Shown here piece by piece: positions 54,621 to 64,000 of a stretch of DNA of 64,000 nucleotides. The DNA lies in the NCBI GenBank assembly GCA_033557465.1, contig CM066039.1, positions 394,773,440 through 394,837,439 on the forward strand, written 5' to 3'. This DNA is from Ichthyophis bannanicus. Lineage: Eukaryota; Chordata; Amphibia; Gymnophiona; Ichthyophiidae. Each line of letters starts with the position of its first letter. Within the stretch, counting starts at the first letter, position 1. The notes under the pieces are model-generated. The model was given only the letters and a program-made list of their open reading frames with translations. It was not told where the DNA came from and ran no database searches. The position numbers were made by a program, and so were the translations under genes.

Positions 54621-55267
54621 TCCACAACAGCTTTATCAAAGGGCTTTCTCACTGCTGGCTTGGAAATACAAAAGAAAAGAACAGAAGGAAGCTTGAGCGA
54701 GTCAGGAACTCTTGTTCTAGCCTGCTTGCTCGCACTTTTGGAACACCTTGCCTCTGCCAATTAGTCCTCTTATAAGAAATTCCCCTTCTTTGTTCCGGCT
54801 TTTGCTGACCTGCTGGAGTCTGCTACTGCCTTGTCTGTCCAATGACTTTGATTGGGGTTCTACTAAACCAACTTCGCTTTTGGGTCTTACCTTGAGGTTT
54901 TCCCCTCGTCTTGTCTTATGTCCTTCCTCGCTCTTATTATTGTTTTGCTGTAAACTGCTGAGGTGTTCACAATGAGCTGAAGAAGTTAAGGAACACATGG
55001 GATAAACACAGGAGAATCCTACATGATTAGAATTGAAGAGACAGAAGACATGATTAAGCAGTATGTGTTTAAGTATCTAGAGCCCATAGTCAACCAATTC
55101 AACAATGGGTGCTGGGGCTGCCAGAATGAATGATTAATATTCCTTATTTAAAAATGTATTTATTTATTAATTTTTTGAAACTTCATATACAGGCCTTATC
55201 ATAACAATACTTTTATACCATCCATCTACTTTTCCGAGTGGTATATAAAGCAGCATAGAAAAGTATA
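54621..55267. other. LINE-tail-like remnant; no gene recognised
   Basis: 54950-54990 (GTAAACTGCTGAGGTGTTCACAATGAGC) resembles a plus-strand LINE tail. 55140-55260 is AT-rich and ends GAGTGGTATATAAAGC. Nothing firm. Confidence 0.35.
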
Positions 55268-55620
55268 ACTACACATCTGTAACAGGTTATCTCTGGGAAC
55301 AGCAGGAATCAGTCTTCACATATGGGTGACATCGGCACCGACAGAGCCTGGCACGGGAACACTCCCCAGCATCCAATAGGAATGCTTTTGGGAGCATTCC
55401 TCCATGTATGCGTGGCTACCTTCTCGCCTTCCCTCCTGGTGTCCTCAGTCAGGTGTATAGCAGAGAATAAAATATTTGTATACTAGGAATGAGAACAAAA
55501 ATTGGACAACTTGATGGGGAGTTGGGCGGGTTGTGAAAACTGATTCTTGCTGTTCCCGGAGAGCACCTGTTACAGGTGAGTAACTACACTATCTCCAGGA
55601 ACAAGCAGGAAGTCAGTCTT
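55268..55620. repeat. DIRS terminal repeat region with inverted arms
   Basis: TCTGTAACAGGTTATCTCTGGGAACAGCAGGAATCAGTC (55275-55313) is inverted at 55532-55585 (ACTGATTCTTGCTGTTCCCGGAGAGCACCTGTTACAGG). The same pair is in the copy at 53998. Confidence 0.7.
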
Positions 55621-55759
55621 CTACATATGCGATTTCCTAGCCCAAGACAACTGAGCAAGAAAGGAATCCCAGCACAGCTAGTGGTTGCAGCAGGGATCCA
55701 ACAGACTCAGCTCATTCAGAGCACTCCTTGCAAGGAAGTCGGGTGGGTGGTGGGCAAGT

Positions 55760-56389
55760 TCTTTAAATTTGAAAGAGGTTTCGCAGAACAGTTTGTCCGA
55801 ATTCAGCATCAGCTCTGGAGTCTTTATCCAGGTAATAGTGCACTGCAAAGGTATGCAGAAAAGACCATGTTGCCGTTTGGAAGATGTCTGAGATAGGGAC
55901 AGAGTGACGGTTAGCTACAGTAGTTGCCATGGCTCTGACACTATGAGCTGTGACATGGTGTGGTAGAGAGCTCAGCTTGTGAATAAGCAAAGGATATGCA
56001 ATCTGCTAGCAGGTTTGAAAGTGCTCTTTTAGATACTGATGTCCCCAGATGACCTTGGTCAAAGGAGATAAACAACTGAGAGGATTGGCGATAGTCTTTA
56101 GTGTGGTCTAGCTAAAACGCCAATGCTCTCTTGCAATCTAGCGTATGAAGTTTGGCCTCAGCCAAGGAGGTGTGGTGTTTTGGAAAGAAAGTTGGCAGTG
56201 AGACCAACTGATTCAGGTGGAAGGAGGTGAAGACCTTTGGCAAGAACTTAGGTTTTGTGCAAAGGACCACCTTGTCATGATGAAAAGTGGTATAAGGTGC
56301 ATAGGTTACTAAAGCCTGCAGTTCACTGACTCTGCGAGCTGAGGTAACTGCTACGAGAAAGAGAAGCTTCCATATGATGAACTTTAATG
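55760..56389 (-). pseudogene. DIRS tyrosine recombinase, C-terminal half
   Basis: The minus strand encodes FLVAVTSARRVSELQAL at about 56300-56350, the box carrying the first catalytic Arg of tyrosine recombinases. A run with stops follows, and the C-terminal end DIFQTATWSFLHTFAVHYYL then FGQTVLRNLFQI stops near 55763. The catalytic Tyr region is probably in the WSFLHTFAVHYY segment. Upstream half at 59405-59960. Confidence 0.7.
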
Positions 56390-56397
56390 GAGTTGAC
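56390..56397. repeat. 8-bp hAT target duplication, left
   Basis: GAGTTGAC, paired with GAGCTGAC at 59405-59412 (7 of 8). Confidence 0.75.
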
Positions 56398-56618
56398 CAG
56401 GGGCAGCTCTATAATGAGGCCGATGAGGCAGTGGTCTCAGGAGGCAACTTTTTGGGAGCAGCAAAAATGCCCTCAAAAAGGGTGCCTCACTCGGCCTTCA
56501 AAATTAAAAAAAAAAAAAAGAGCTGGACAAGCTGCTGCCGCTGCTTCTCAGCAGTGGCAACAGCAGAATCAAACACCTGAGGCTCCCCCGTGCCCTGGAA
56601 GATCCCTGCTGTTGGCAC

Positions 56619-56820
56619 CCCGGTTCAACTTTGCAGAGCCATGAGAACAGTGTTTCTCTTTTTTCCTGTGGCTCTATTAAAGTTGAGCCCACTGACACTG
56701 AGGGTAAATGAAACATTTCCTGTCTCACGCATTACCCTCAGTGTCGGTGGGCTCAACTTTAACAGAGCTGCGGGAAAAAAGAGAAATGTTCTTCTTGCGA
56801 CTCTGCAAAGTTGAGCCGGG
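56619..56820. repeat. long imperfect hairpin (about 89-bp arms)
   Basis: 56619-56707 and 56732-56820 are inverted copies (CCCGGTTCAACTTTGCAGAG; ...GACACTGAGGGTAA and inverse), about 85-90 percent matched, with a 24-base loop. Confidence 0.88.
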
Positions 56821-56869
56821 ACGCTGGTAAAACAAATGTAGGGCTCTTCCCGGGGTGGGGGGGGGGGGG

Positions 56870-58340
56870 AGGAAATCTGCTGAGGAGGTCTGTGGCTGGG
56901 CTGATGGGAGGGGTACTAGGACTGGAAATGGGCTGATGGTGGGTTAAGACTGGAAATAGGCTCATCAGAGGGGCCAAGACTGGTAATGGGCTGATCCGGG
57001 GGGGGGGCCTGATAGTGGGCTGATGGACGGGCTAGCACTGGAAATGGGCTGATGGGGGGGCTAGTACTGGTAATGGGTGCTTAAAGGAGGCTAGGATTGG
57101 AAATGGGCTGATCAGGGGAGTTAGGACTGGTAATGGGCTGCTTGGGTGGGGTTAGCACTGGAAAATTATTTAATTTATTTTATTTAACATTTCTTATATG
57201 CTGCCTTTCATGATATCAAGGCGGTTTACATTGAACAAACTGAAATTACATTGAACAGGGCATTATAACTTGGAGATAACTATTTTACAGGGAACATGGG
57301 CTATGGAGGGTTAAGTGGCTTGCCCAACACCACAAGGAGCACCTGTGGGACTAGAAACCCCAGTCCTTCCGGCCCAAGGTTGCTATCCTGTAGTGGGATT
57401 TGAACCCACGACCAGCCCGGAAATGGGCTGATTAGGGGGGCTAGGACTGATAATGATCTGATTAGGTGAGGTTAGCACTGTAAATGGGCTGATTAGGGGG
57501 GCTAGGACTGGCAATTGGCTTATGAGGAGGGTTAGCACTGGAAATAAGCTAGGACTGGTAATGGGCTGATTGGGGGGGCTAGGACTGGCATGGGCTGATA
57601 AGGGGGCTAGGACTGGAAATAGGCTAGGACTGGAAATGGGCTGATAGGGGGAAGTGTGAGCTTCTGGCACTGGAAGAAGACTGGGAGCTATAAATGGAAA
57701 TGGGCCGATGGGGGGAGAGGAGGAGAGTGCTGTTGGCCCTGGAAGAAAACTAGGGGCTAGGGCTACAAAGGGGCTGATGCGGGGAGGATGGAAGAATAGG
57801 ACTGGAAGGGGCGGATGCTGAGAGGGTCTGCCAGGGGAAGGAGGGGGCAGGAAAGGAGCTGATACTGGGGGGGGGAGGTGGGGGCTGGAAGGGAGCTGAT
57901 ATGGGGGGGGGGAAGGAAGTGGCTGGAAGGGAGCTGACACCTGGAGCTGACACCTGGAGATGTTACTGAAGGGGGACTGGAAGGGAGCTGACACTTGGGG
58001 ATGGGACTGGTAGGTGGCTGGGTAATGGGGAGGAGGCTGGAAGGGAGGGGGCACTGGGGCTGGAAAGGAGCTGACATGTGGGGATGTCACTGGAAGGGGG
58101 ATGGACAGAGGATACTGTGACTGGAAGGGAGCTGAGAGGAGGAGGGTTGGCACTGAGAGTGGAAGTGAGCTGATACCTGCATTGGTATTTGGACTAGAAG
58201 GGGCTGACAATGGGGAAGGAGGGGGACTAGAAGGGAATGGACACCAGAGGCAGTCCTGGGAATGCAAGGTGGTTGACATTGGAAACTACTGGGAGGGGAG
58301 GACTGGAAAGGGGGCTGATACTGGGGAGGGTTACTGGGAC
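56870..58340. repeat. degenerate G-rich minisatellite
   Basis: Many diverged copies of a unit like GGGGGGCTAGGACTGGAAATGGGCTGAT (about 25-35 bp), wearing into GGGAGCTGACA units after 57850. The long proline/serine-rich minus-strand frame (57383-58279) comes from this repeat. Confidence 0.85.
57165..57415 (-). mobile_element. tRNA-derived SINE, copy C, head truncated
   Basis: Minus-strand body and tail as in copy A (GGGTTCAAATCCCACTA near the head; TTGGGCAAGCCACTTAACCC; tail TTCAATGTAAACCGCCTTGATATCATGAAAGG). The A-box end is missing at 57415. Inserted in the minisatellite. Confidence 0.82.
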
Positions 58341-59404
58341 TGGAAATAGGCTGATGGAAGGAAGTGAAGAAAAGAAAAGAAGAGATAAGAAATGGCAGAT
58401 GGACCATAGATCACAGAAAGAGAGATAAGAGAAGACAGGACAGCAGAAGCCTCAGATTGGGACCAGCATGATCAGAGAATAAAATGGTTAGACAACAAAG
58501 GTAGAAAAAATAATTGTATTTCATTTTAGTGATTGGACTTTGTGCTATCTTTATATTTTACAGTGTATGGGGAACTGCATCTCTTATTTATCTAATGTTG
58601 CACTTCATGCGGAGTCTGTCTTCTTGGGGTTTGAGTTAAATTTTTATTTACATATTTTTATTTTAGGTTGTAGTCACTTATTCTGTACTTGGTAAAGGTC
58701 TGTGTTATGAGTGTGTGACCAAGACCAGGTGTTCTGTTTATTTATTTATTTTATTTCTTATATACCGCGCTATTATAATCAGTGTTAACATGGAGTTTGT
58801 ATGGAGGGATCTGTACTGTACAATCTGAATTGTTCAGCAGCTTTTTAAATAGGTATTTGGATGTTCCAGGGCCCACTGTAGTATTTACAGTGATGCTTTT
58901 TTTGGATGGGCTCCTTATGTGAGTTTTGGAAGTTGGTGCTGGTATGGTATGGTAGATTTGCTCTATGGATACTCAGTGTCTTTGTTGTAGGGTTTTGTTT
59001 TAGTTCACAATATGCCTGGTACTGGTGAGATGATCAGAATTCAATTTTTTTTAAGATATTGAATTCTGTGGGAGAAAGTCCTAGTTCTGCTCTAAACCCA
59101 CTGTTGAAGGAGGTTCTGTGAATGCAAAATATATGTTCAAAAAGAAAAAGCAAGAACCATAATGCGGTTTATAACAAAATAAAATGAGTTATAATTTAGT
59201 TTTATAAACTGTGCTGTGGTTCTTGCTCTCTTTTAGTTTCTTGGTGTACAAACATCTTGCATTTCCTCCATATAATCTAATTGACTTTTGGGTTTGGTTC
59301 AATCCCTGAATAAAGTTTTGAGAAAGCCCGCCCCCTCTATTGGGGGGGGGGGGGCGCTATTTCATTCTTTACCTCAGGCAGCAGATTGCCTTGAGCTACC
59401 CCTG

Positions 59405-59960
59405 GAGCTGACCCTATTGGTTCAAAAGGATTGCCCATGAGTTGTGCAAGGACAAAATTTAGATCCCACGGGGTGGGAGGTGGACGGAAATGCGTCTTGG
59501 TCAGAAGACCCCGCATGAAACTGGCCACTAAGGGGTTCGCTGAGATAGGGCAGCTCCCTAGAGTACGGTGCAAGGCCGCAATAGCGGATAAATGCACTCT
59601 CAATGAACCGGTCTTGAGACCAGAAGAAGACAAATGTAGCAGGCAGTAAAGTAAGTCCGGAATGGTTCATGTAAAAGGATCCAGTGTTTTAAGAGAACAC
59701 TAGATGGAGAACCTGCTCCATTTAAAGGTGTAAGAGTGTCTGGTTGAATCCTTTCTTGATGATAAAAGGACATGCAACACATCCTCTTGGACATTTAAGT
59801 ATGAGAGGACAAAGTGCTCAGCCTCCATGCTGTCAAAGGGAGCGACTGGAGGTTGGGGTGTAAAAGGGTCCCTTGATCCTGGGAGAATAGTGTCAGTGAG
59901 TAATTGAGCCAGAGGGGAGGTGCTTGAACAAGATGACGAAGGAGTGGGAACCATGGTTGT
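59405..59960 (-). pseudogene. DIRS tyrosine recombinase, N-terminal half
   Basis: The minus strand at 59700-59954 has SRKDSTRHSYTFKWSRF (core-binding domain start). Then, after a shift, 59413-59633 has GSLRVHLSAIAALHRTLG, NPLVASFMRGLL and PPPTPWDLNFVLAQLMGNPFEP. This is the SAM-like arm that precedes the catalytic domain in DIRS recombinases. The reading meets the hAT target duplication at 59412. Confidence 0.72.
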
Positions 59961-60159
59961 CAGGGCCAGTGAGGGGCAATGAGAATCATTTGTCCCTGTT
60001 CAGCCTGGAGCTTGAAGAGTGTCTTTGCTATGAGCGGAAGTGGAGGGAAAGCATAAAGGAACTCTTGACCCCAATGGATGAGGAAGGCATCAGATGGGAG
60101 AGGGAATCCTCGAGCAGAACAAAGGTAGTTGGGCATTGAGGGGAGACAGAAAGAGGTCA

Positions 60160-60755
60160 ATTAGTGGCGTCTCCCAGAGTTGGAACAAGCATTGGGGTAC
60201 TTGAGGATCCAGCATCCACTTGTGTGGATGGAGGATCTGGCATAACCTGTCGGCCAATTGATTCTGTGCACCCAGAAGATAGACTGCATGAAGGTGAATA
60301 CCTTGGGTAATTGCCCAGTTCTAAAGGTGAATGGCCTGCTTGAATAGGTCTTGAGAGCCTGTCCCTCTTGTTTGTTTATATAAGCCTTTGCTACCTGGTT
60401 GTCAGTCTGCACAAGAAGAGAATGCCTCCTGAGTTGGGGAGAGAAGACTCTGATGGCATGAAGACCGCTCTGACCTCCAGAAGATTGATCTGGAGGAGCT
60501 TCTCCTGAGTGGACCAAAAGCCCTGTGTTGCGAGGCCATTGAGATGGGCTCCCCAGCTTAGTTTTTATGCATCGGTCGTTAGGATAGAAGATTTCTGAAA
60601 GGGTGACTCTTGACTAGATTCTGTGGTGTGACCCACCACTGAAGTCTGCCTTCATCTGCAGAGTGATGTTAACAAGGTCTGAGAGATGACTGGTGGACTG
60701 CTTTCACTGGTGTGAGAGAGTCCACTGAGTGATCCTCATGTGGAGACATGCATAG
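60160..60755 (-). pseudogene. DIRS RNase H region
   Basis: The minus strand at 60161-60517 encodes LLVQTDNQVAKAYINKQEG, the conserved D-N block of DIRS RNase H, preceded by GLLVHSGEAPPDQ. It ends with WVHRINWPTGYARS-type sequence. Stops and shifts interrupt. Directly joined to RT across the solo LTR. Confidence 0.7.
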
Positions 60756-60783
60756 TGTGATAAGGAAGCTTATCATAGTTTAA

Positions 60784-61665
60784 GAAGAAATTATACGTGA
60801 ATTGGCTCTGAATAAGCAACCTGTGCTGGCTGGTAAAAGCACTAAAACAGAGTGTTTACCTAAAAGACTACCAGACCCAGAATGCACTGGTTTACAGAAA
60901 GCCTCTAGGAGAGCTGAAGTAGGGAAACGTGTGCCTAATCAGAGAAGCAATGATGTAATCCCTAATCACACATCTCCTAGGGCAAGGCTTAATTCAAAAC
61001 ACCTGGAGTGTGCTAGGGTGGAGCGGCCATCTAGGCACTTTAAAGCTAGAAGAAATTCATCAGACAGACAGCAATGGTGGCAAGGACAGCAAAGACAGCA
61101 AGGACAGCAATGGGAGAAGGAGAAGGAGAGACTGATCGTGAACAGAAGGAAGAACAGCAAGACGTCCAGAAGGTCTAAGAAAGGAGCCCAAGGCAGTACG
61201 TATACTGGGAGAGATTCCTGGGGCAAACATTCTTCATTGGACTGGAGGAAGCCAGAGGCTTGGAGATATACAGCCAGGAACCCTCGGACAGCACCTGTAA
61301 AGGAGACGGCTGCATCTACAGAAAGAAGGAGCTCTAATACCTATTTAAAGAGGTATGGGAAAAGAGACCTGAAGTCCAGAGATTCTGACTGGAGAGCTGG
61401 GCACAGAAGCTTTGCTACCTACTTGCCAAAATACCCAGAGAGGAAACCTAATGACAACATGATCTCAGGCATGAACTCTGATCTGTTCCCTAGCTTTGCA
61501 CAAGGAAGACAGCAGGGAAACAGTTTCTATCCTAGTAGAGATCAGTTAGAGAAATCCTCTGAGCCAGTGTTTGAAAGTGATCCTATGATATTTCAAGAGC
61601 AAGGGGAAATATCAAATGAGGAAGTTGAATGTATGGATTGTTCTCTTTCTAAGCTGCTGTTCTAA
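60784..61665 (+). CDS. LTR-embedded ORF, 293 codons, unknown function
   Basis: Opens after TAA at 60781-60783 and ends TAA at 61663-61665. It aligns through most of its length with the ORF at 32259-33239: LNKQPV, KRLP-PECT, the NQRSNDVIPNHTSPRA block, a Gln/Arg/Lys-rich middle (QQWWQGQQRQQGQQWEKEK, KTSRRSKKGAQGSTYTGRD), SRDSDWRAGHRSFATYLP, then ESDPMIFQEQGE and the end CMDCSLSKLLF. Relative to that copy about 5 bases are missing near 60797, so the frame from the LTR start (TGT GAT AAG) is broken after 14 codons. No early ATG. Not recognised in any known family. Confidence 0.62.
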   Translation, partial: EEIIRELALNKQPVLAGKSTKTECLPKRLPDPECTGLQKASRRAEVGKRVPNQRSNDVIPNHTSPRARLNSKHLECARVERPSRHFKARRNSSDRQQWWQGQQRQQGQQWEKEKERLIVNRRKNSKTSRRSKKGAQGSTYTGRDSWGKHSSLDWRKPEAWRYTARNPRTAPVKETAASTERRSSNTYLKRYGKRDLKSRDSDWRAGHRSFATYLPKYPERKPNDNMISGMNSDLFPSFAQGRQQGNSFYPSRDQLEKSSEPVFESDPMIFQEQGEISNEEVECMDCSLSKLLF

Positions 61666-62050
61666 AGTAATCCTCAGATAAGGATCAAACACCAAAAGGA
61701 ATTGTACTGATTTTTAGCTTCCCAGAAATGTTTCTGTGAGAGAAAGCTTTGGGGAAAGTTGGAGCCACGTGGAGAGTGGAACAGCAATGGCTTGCAGCTG
61801 GTTAAGCACCTGTGATTAGAGCAAGGCACAAGTGCACGTGGGACTTTGGAAAAAAGCTTCTTCTCTATATGAAAGGAAGAAAGCTGTTTTTTTTGATAAA
61901 GAGAATTTTCCTTTTGGGTTTATTTTTCATTCCAGCACTGCTAAGAAAGTTTATTAGCAGGGGCTAGAAGAAAGACCTTTTCTGTTCCATCAAGGTCTTT
62001 ACTAAGTTGTTGCATAAGTAATTCAGTTGCCTTATTTGTTTTGTTTCCTG

Positions 62051-62056
62051 AATAAA
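62051..62056 (+). promoter_or_regulatory. polyadenylation signal AATAAA in solo LTR
   Basis: AATAAA 386 bases after the ORF stop and 233 before the LTR end. Confidence 0.55.
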
Positions 62057-62289
62057 ACTTCTGGAGAAATTATCCTGTTGATCTTACCAAGCATATCTGT
62101 GCGAGGGAATAACACCTCATAAATAAAATCTGTTTTCTGCTTTACACTCGAGCTACTACAATTCTTTATTCTTGTTAAATGGCTAGTTTTGTGTGAATGA
62201 ACTACAAGACCCACAATCCTTTGCAAGTCAAGTAAATTCATAGCCTTGCCAAGATTGTGGAACTTTCACAACAAGCATCCCCGTTTACA

Positions 62290-62950
62290 ATAGGGCATGA
62301 CATGATCTGTGGAAGCCATGTGACCTAAGAGGCATAGAAAGGTTCTGGCAGTAACTGATGGTTGCTGCTGCACCTGTGTGGCTAAGGTAATGAGACATAG
62401 ACATCTGTCATCTGGGAGGACGGCTCTGCTTCTTATCGTATCCAAATGAGCTCCTATGATCCCGAGGTCCTCAGTTGGGCTGAGATGTGATTTTGGATAA
62501 TTTATCACAAAATCCAACTCCAGGAGGACATAAATGGTTTGATTTAGGGCGGAGGTAACTGCTGAAGTGGAGTCTGCCCTTAGCAGCCAGTCATCTAAGT
62601 AGGGGAACAGAAAGATCCCCAAACTTCATAGGTAGGCCGCCACAATGGATAAACACTTTATGAAGGCTGCGGGTGCTGAGGCCAGTCCAAATGGGAGGAC
62701 TTGGAATTGATAGTGGTTGTTTTCAAAGAGAAACCTGAGGAACCTTCTGTGGTCTGGGTGAATAAGGATGTATGTGTAAGCATTCTTTAGATCCAGAGAG
62801 CATAGCCAATCATTTTGTTGGAGGTATGGCAGAAGGGTGCCTAGAGAAATCATCTTGAATTTCTCCTTGATGAAAAATTTGTTGAGATTTCGGAGATCTA
62901 ATATAGGTATGTGGCCTCCTGTCTTTTTTGGAATTAGGAAATATCTGGAG
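62290..62950 (-). pseudogene. DIRS reverse transcriptase
   Basis: The minus strand at 62626-62853 encodes DWLCSLDLKNAYTYILIHP (first catalytic Asp region) and YQFQVLPFGLASAPAAF. At 62266-62622 come FPYLDDWLLRADS (catalytic YLDD) and a thumb-like segment LGIIGAHLDT, then FLCLLGHMASTDHVMPY running up to the solo LTR. Frameshift near 62625. Conserved RT motifs are all recognisable. Confidence 0.85.
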
Positions 62951-63194
62951 TAGAATCCCAGGCCCTGTTGAGCAGAGGGTATCTCCTCTATAGCTCCTTG
63001 TTTCAGCAGTGAGAGGATTTCCTATTGGAGCAAGGAGGGGATCCAGGGTGGGTTGTCCCACAAAGTGAGTGAGAGTACGAGTCTGGAATTTTAATAGTAG
63101 GCCCTGACTGACTAAATGTAGGGTCCAAGGCTCAGAAGTGATGCTGATCCAGCGGTGTGCAAAATGCACTAGCATTCCTAGGATCGAGGGAGAA

Positions 63195-63770
63195 TCATGG
63201 GAGAATTGGCCATGCTCTTCTTGAAGCACTCAGAAACTCTGAGGCTTTTGAGTAGATGGTGCAGGCTGTGTCTTGATAACCTTGGGTTTTCTGATCTGTT
63301 TCTGGCCGGTTGCTTCTGTTGCTGTTGTGGGACAGCGCAGCCAGCATAGGCCCGATATGGAGGATAAACTTCTTTTTCTTAGGGAAGAATGGTTTATTGG
63401 TCGTAGCCTTCTTCTTAGAAGGGTCTGCCATTTTCCTTGATAGCCTCTCCATGCTGAGGTCGTCAGTCTTTATCTCACTGGCCTTTTCCCTCCACCTCTG
63501 TCCAAAGAGGTTCTCACCATTACAGGGTATGTTAATTAATTTGTCCTGGACCCACTGTTCCAAGTCAGATGCTTGAAGCCATGCTGTCTTTCTAGTCCCT
63601 ATGCAAGCTGCAGTAGATCTGCTGTTAGCCTCAAAAGCATCAAATGCTGCTCTTGTTAAGAATTTGGATGTATTCTGGACATGTGTCACCAAGACCTGAT
63701 AAAGCTACCTGCTTATCAGAGGGCAACAAGGAGGTGAATTCTGATAAAGCCCTCGATACATCCTTAAGAA
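63195..63770 (-). pseudogene. DIRS gag, C-terminal part
   Basis: The minus strand gives LSEFTSLLPSDKQVALSG (63680-63750). After a frame break 63195-63692 gives TRAAFDAFEANSRSTAACI, WLQASDLEQWVQDKLINIP, NGENLFGQRW and a Lys-rich KKKATTNKPFFPKKKKF tail, the usual C-terminal pattern of DIRS gag. It lacks the N-terminus because unrelated sequence begins at about 63775. Confidence 0.7.
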
Positions 63771-63775
63771 ACATA

Positions 63776-64000
63776 CCCATTGAAAGTGTACTCTGTACCT
63801 CCCCTCACCGGTAACAGCACCTGGGTTCTTGGGTAACGGATTTCCACACCCAGAGCAATGAGAAGGAAGCAAGTATGGTTAATAATATAAATCACACACA
63901 ATTGTATTATAAAACCCCCCACCAAAGCTTTTGGAGAGAGAACAAAGCTTTCACCTTGCCTCCCTGACATCACAGGCTTCGGCTTTTAGATTTATTGGCC
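63776..64000. other. unknown sequence interrupting DIRS gag
   Basis: Gag similarity stops near 63775. The following bases to the window end show no motif I recognise; they may be the start of another insertion. Confidence 0.35.

Larger units (their letters stand above)
56398..59404. mobile_element. hAT-like element without transposase inside the DIRS recombinase gene
   Basis: The ends CAGGGGCAGCTCTATAATGAGG and (inverted) CAGGGGTAGCTCAAGGCAATC match, with an 8-bp flanking duplication. The interior holds a long hairpin (56619-56820), a G-rich degenerate minisatellite (56870-58340) with a SINE inserted, and AT-rich sequence with AATAAA near 58478. No transposase reading frame is visible. Confidence 0.78.
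60756..62289 (+). mobile_element. solo LTR (TGTGATAAGG family) inside DIRS
   Basis: 1534 bp, start TGTGATAAGGAAGCTTATCATAG, end CCCCGTTTACA, flanked by ATAG at 60752-60755 and 62290-62293. DIRS coding is continuous when it is removed. It has a long ORF, AATAAA at 62051, and a tail (TGAATGAACTACAAGACCCACAATCC) shared with the LTR at 31659. Confidence 0.92.
55268..63775 (-). mobile_element. DIRS-type tyrosine-recombinase retrotransposon, split by two insertions
   Basis: Minus-strand order: gag (63770 to 63195), reverse transcriptase (about 62950 to 62290), [solo LTR 60756-62289], RNase H (60755 to 60160), recombinase N-terminal part (59960 to 59405), [hAT 56398-59404], recombinase C-terminal part (56389 to 55760), and a terminus with inverted repeats (55268-55620). 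With the two insertions removed the pieces are colinear, so this was one DIRS copy of about 4 kb or more. Gag is cut at about 63775 by unknown sequence. Confidence 0.85.

Noticed and set aside
57383..58279. 298-codon Ser/Pro-rich open frame on the minus strand
   Set aside because: It comes from the G-rich degenerate minisatellite and a SINE, with no conserved domain.

Overview
The window reads as intergenic vertebrate DNA made almost entirely of transposable elements, with no convincing host gene. The mix includes full-length L1, several L2 and CR1 LINEs, Penelope, DIRS, Gmr1-like Ty3/gypsy, hAT, Harbinger and mariner pieces, and tRNA-derived SINEs. DIRS, Penelope and Gmr1-like elements argue against a mammal or bird. 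The CR1 3' ends (AAACATAGAAACATGATGACAG type) and the SINE families look to me like caecilian amphibian DNA; that assignment is inference.

Layout. 0-1.1 kb: end of an LTR that carries a long ORF. 3.4-12.2 kb: a ZBED/hAT transposon split by a CR1, itself split by a short retroposon and then a full-length L1 with a clear target-site duplication. 12.8-17.6 kb: L2 and CR1 remnants. 18.1-18.4 kb: a Harbinger-type Myb/SANT exon. 18.7-24.6 kb: a complete two-LTR Gmr1-like gypsy element (gag, protease, integrase, no reverse transcriptase). 26.6-28.3 kb: CR1. 31.0-34.2 kb: a hAT-like element built around a minisatellite, with a solo LTR inside it. 37.5-41.1 kb: mariner MITE, L2, Penelope end and an R2/R4-type endonuclease remnant. 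42.0-50.9 kb: SINE, a half-L1 (ORF1 only), CR1 and L2. 51.9-52.6 kb: a hAT MITE. 54.0-63.8 kb: DIRS sequences, the main copy split by a hAT (in the recombinase gene) and by another solo LTR (between RT and RNase H).

The most unusual signal is shared by four LTR loci (1-1132, 18669-20022 with its partner 23212-24558, 31659-33239, 60756-62289). Where the start is present, each LTR begins TGTGATAAGG; all end in ACA. Each holds a 270-330-codon ORF with a basic, Ser/Arg-rich body and an acidic tail ending in a short Met-(Asp/Glu)-Cys-Ser motif, followed by AATAAA. In the two-LTR element the gag-pol frame runs straight through the polypurine tract into the 3' LTR, so this ORF is positioned as a C-terminal extension of pol. 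I do not recognise its product. All element genes here carry frameshifts or stops, so the window is a fossil record, although the gypsy copy is young: its LTRs differ at only about 30 positions by hand count.
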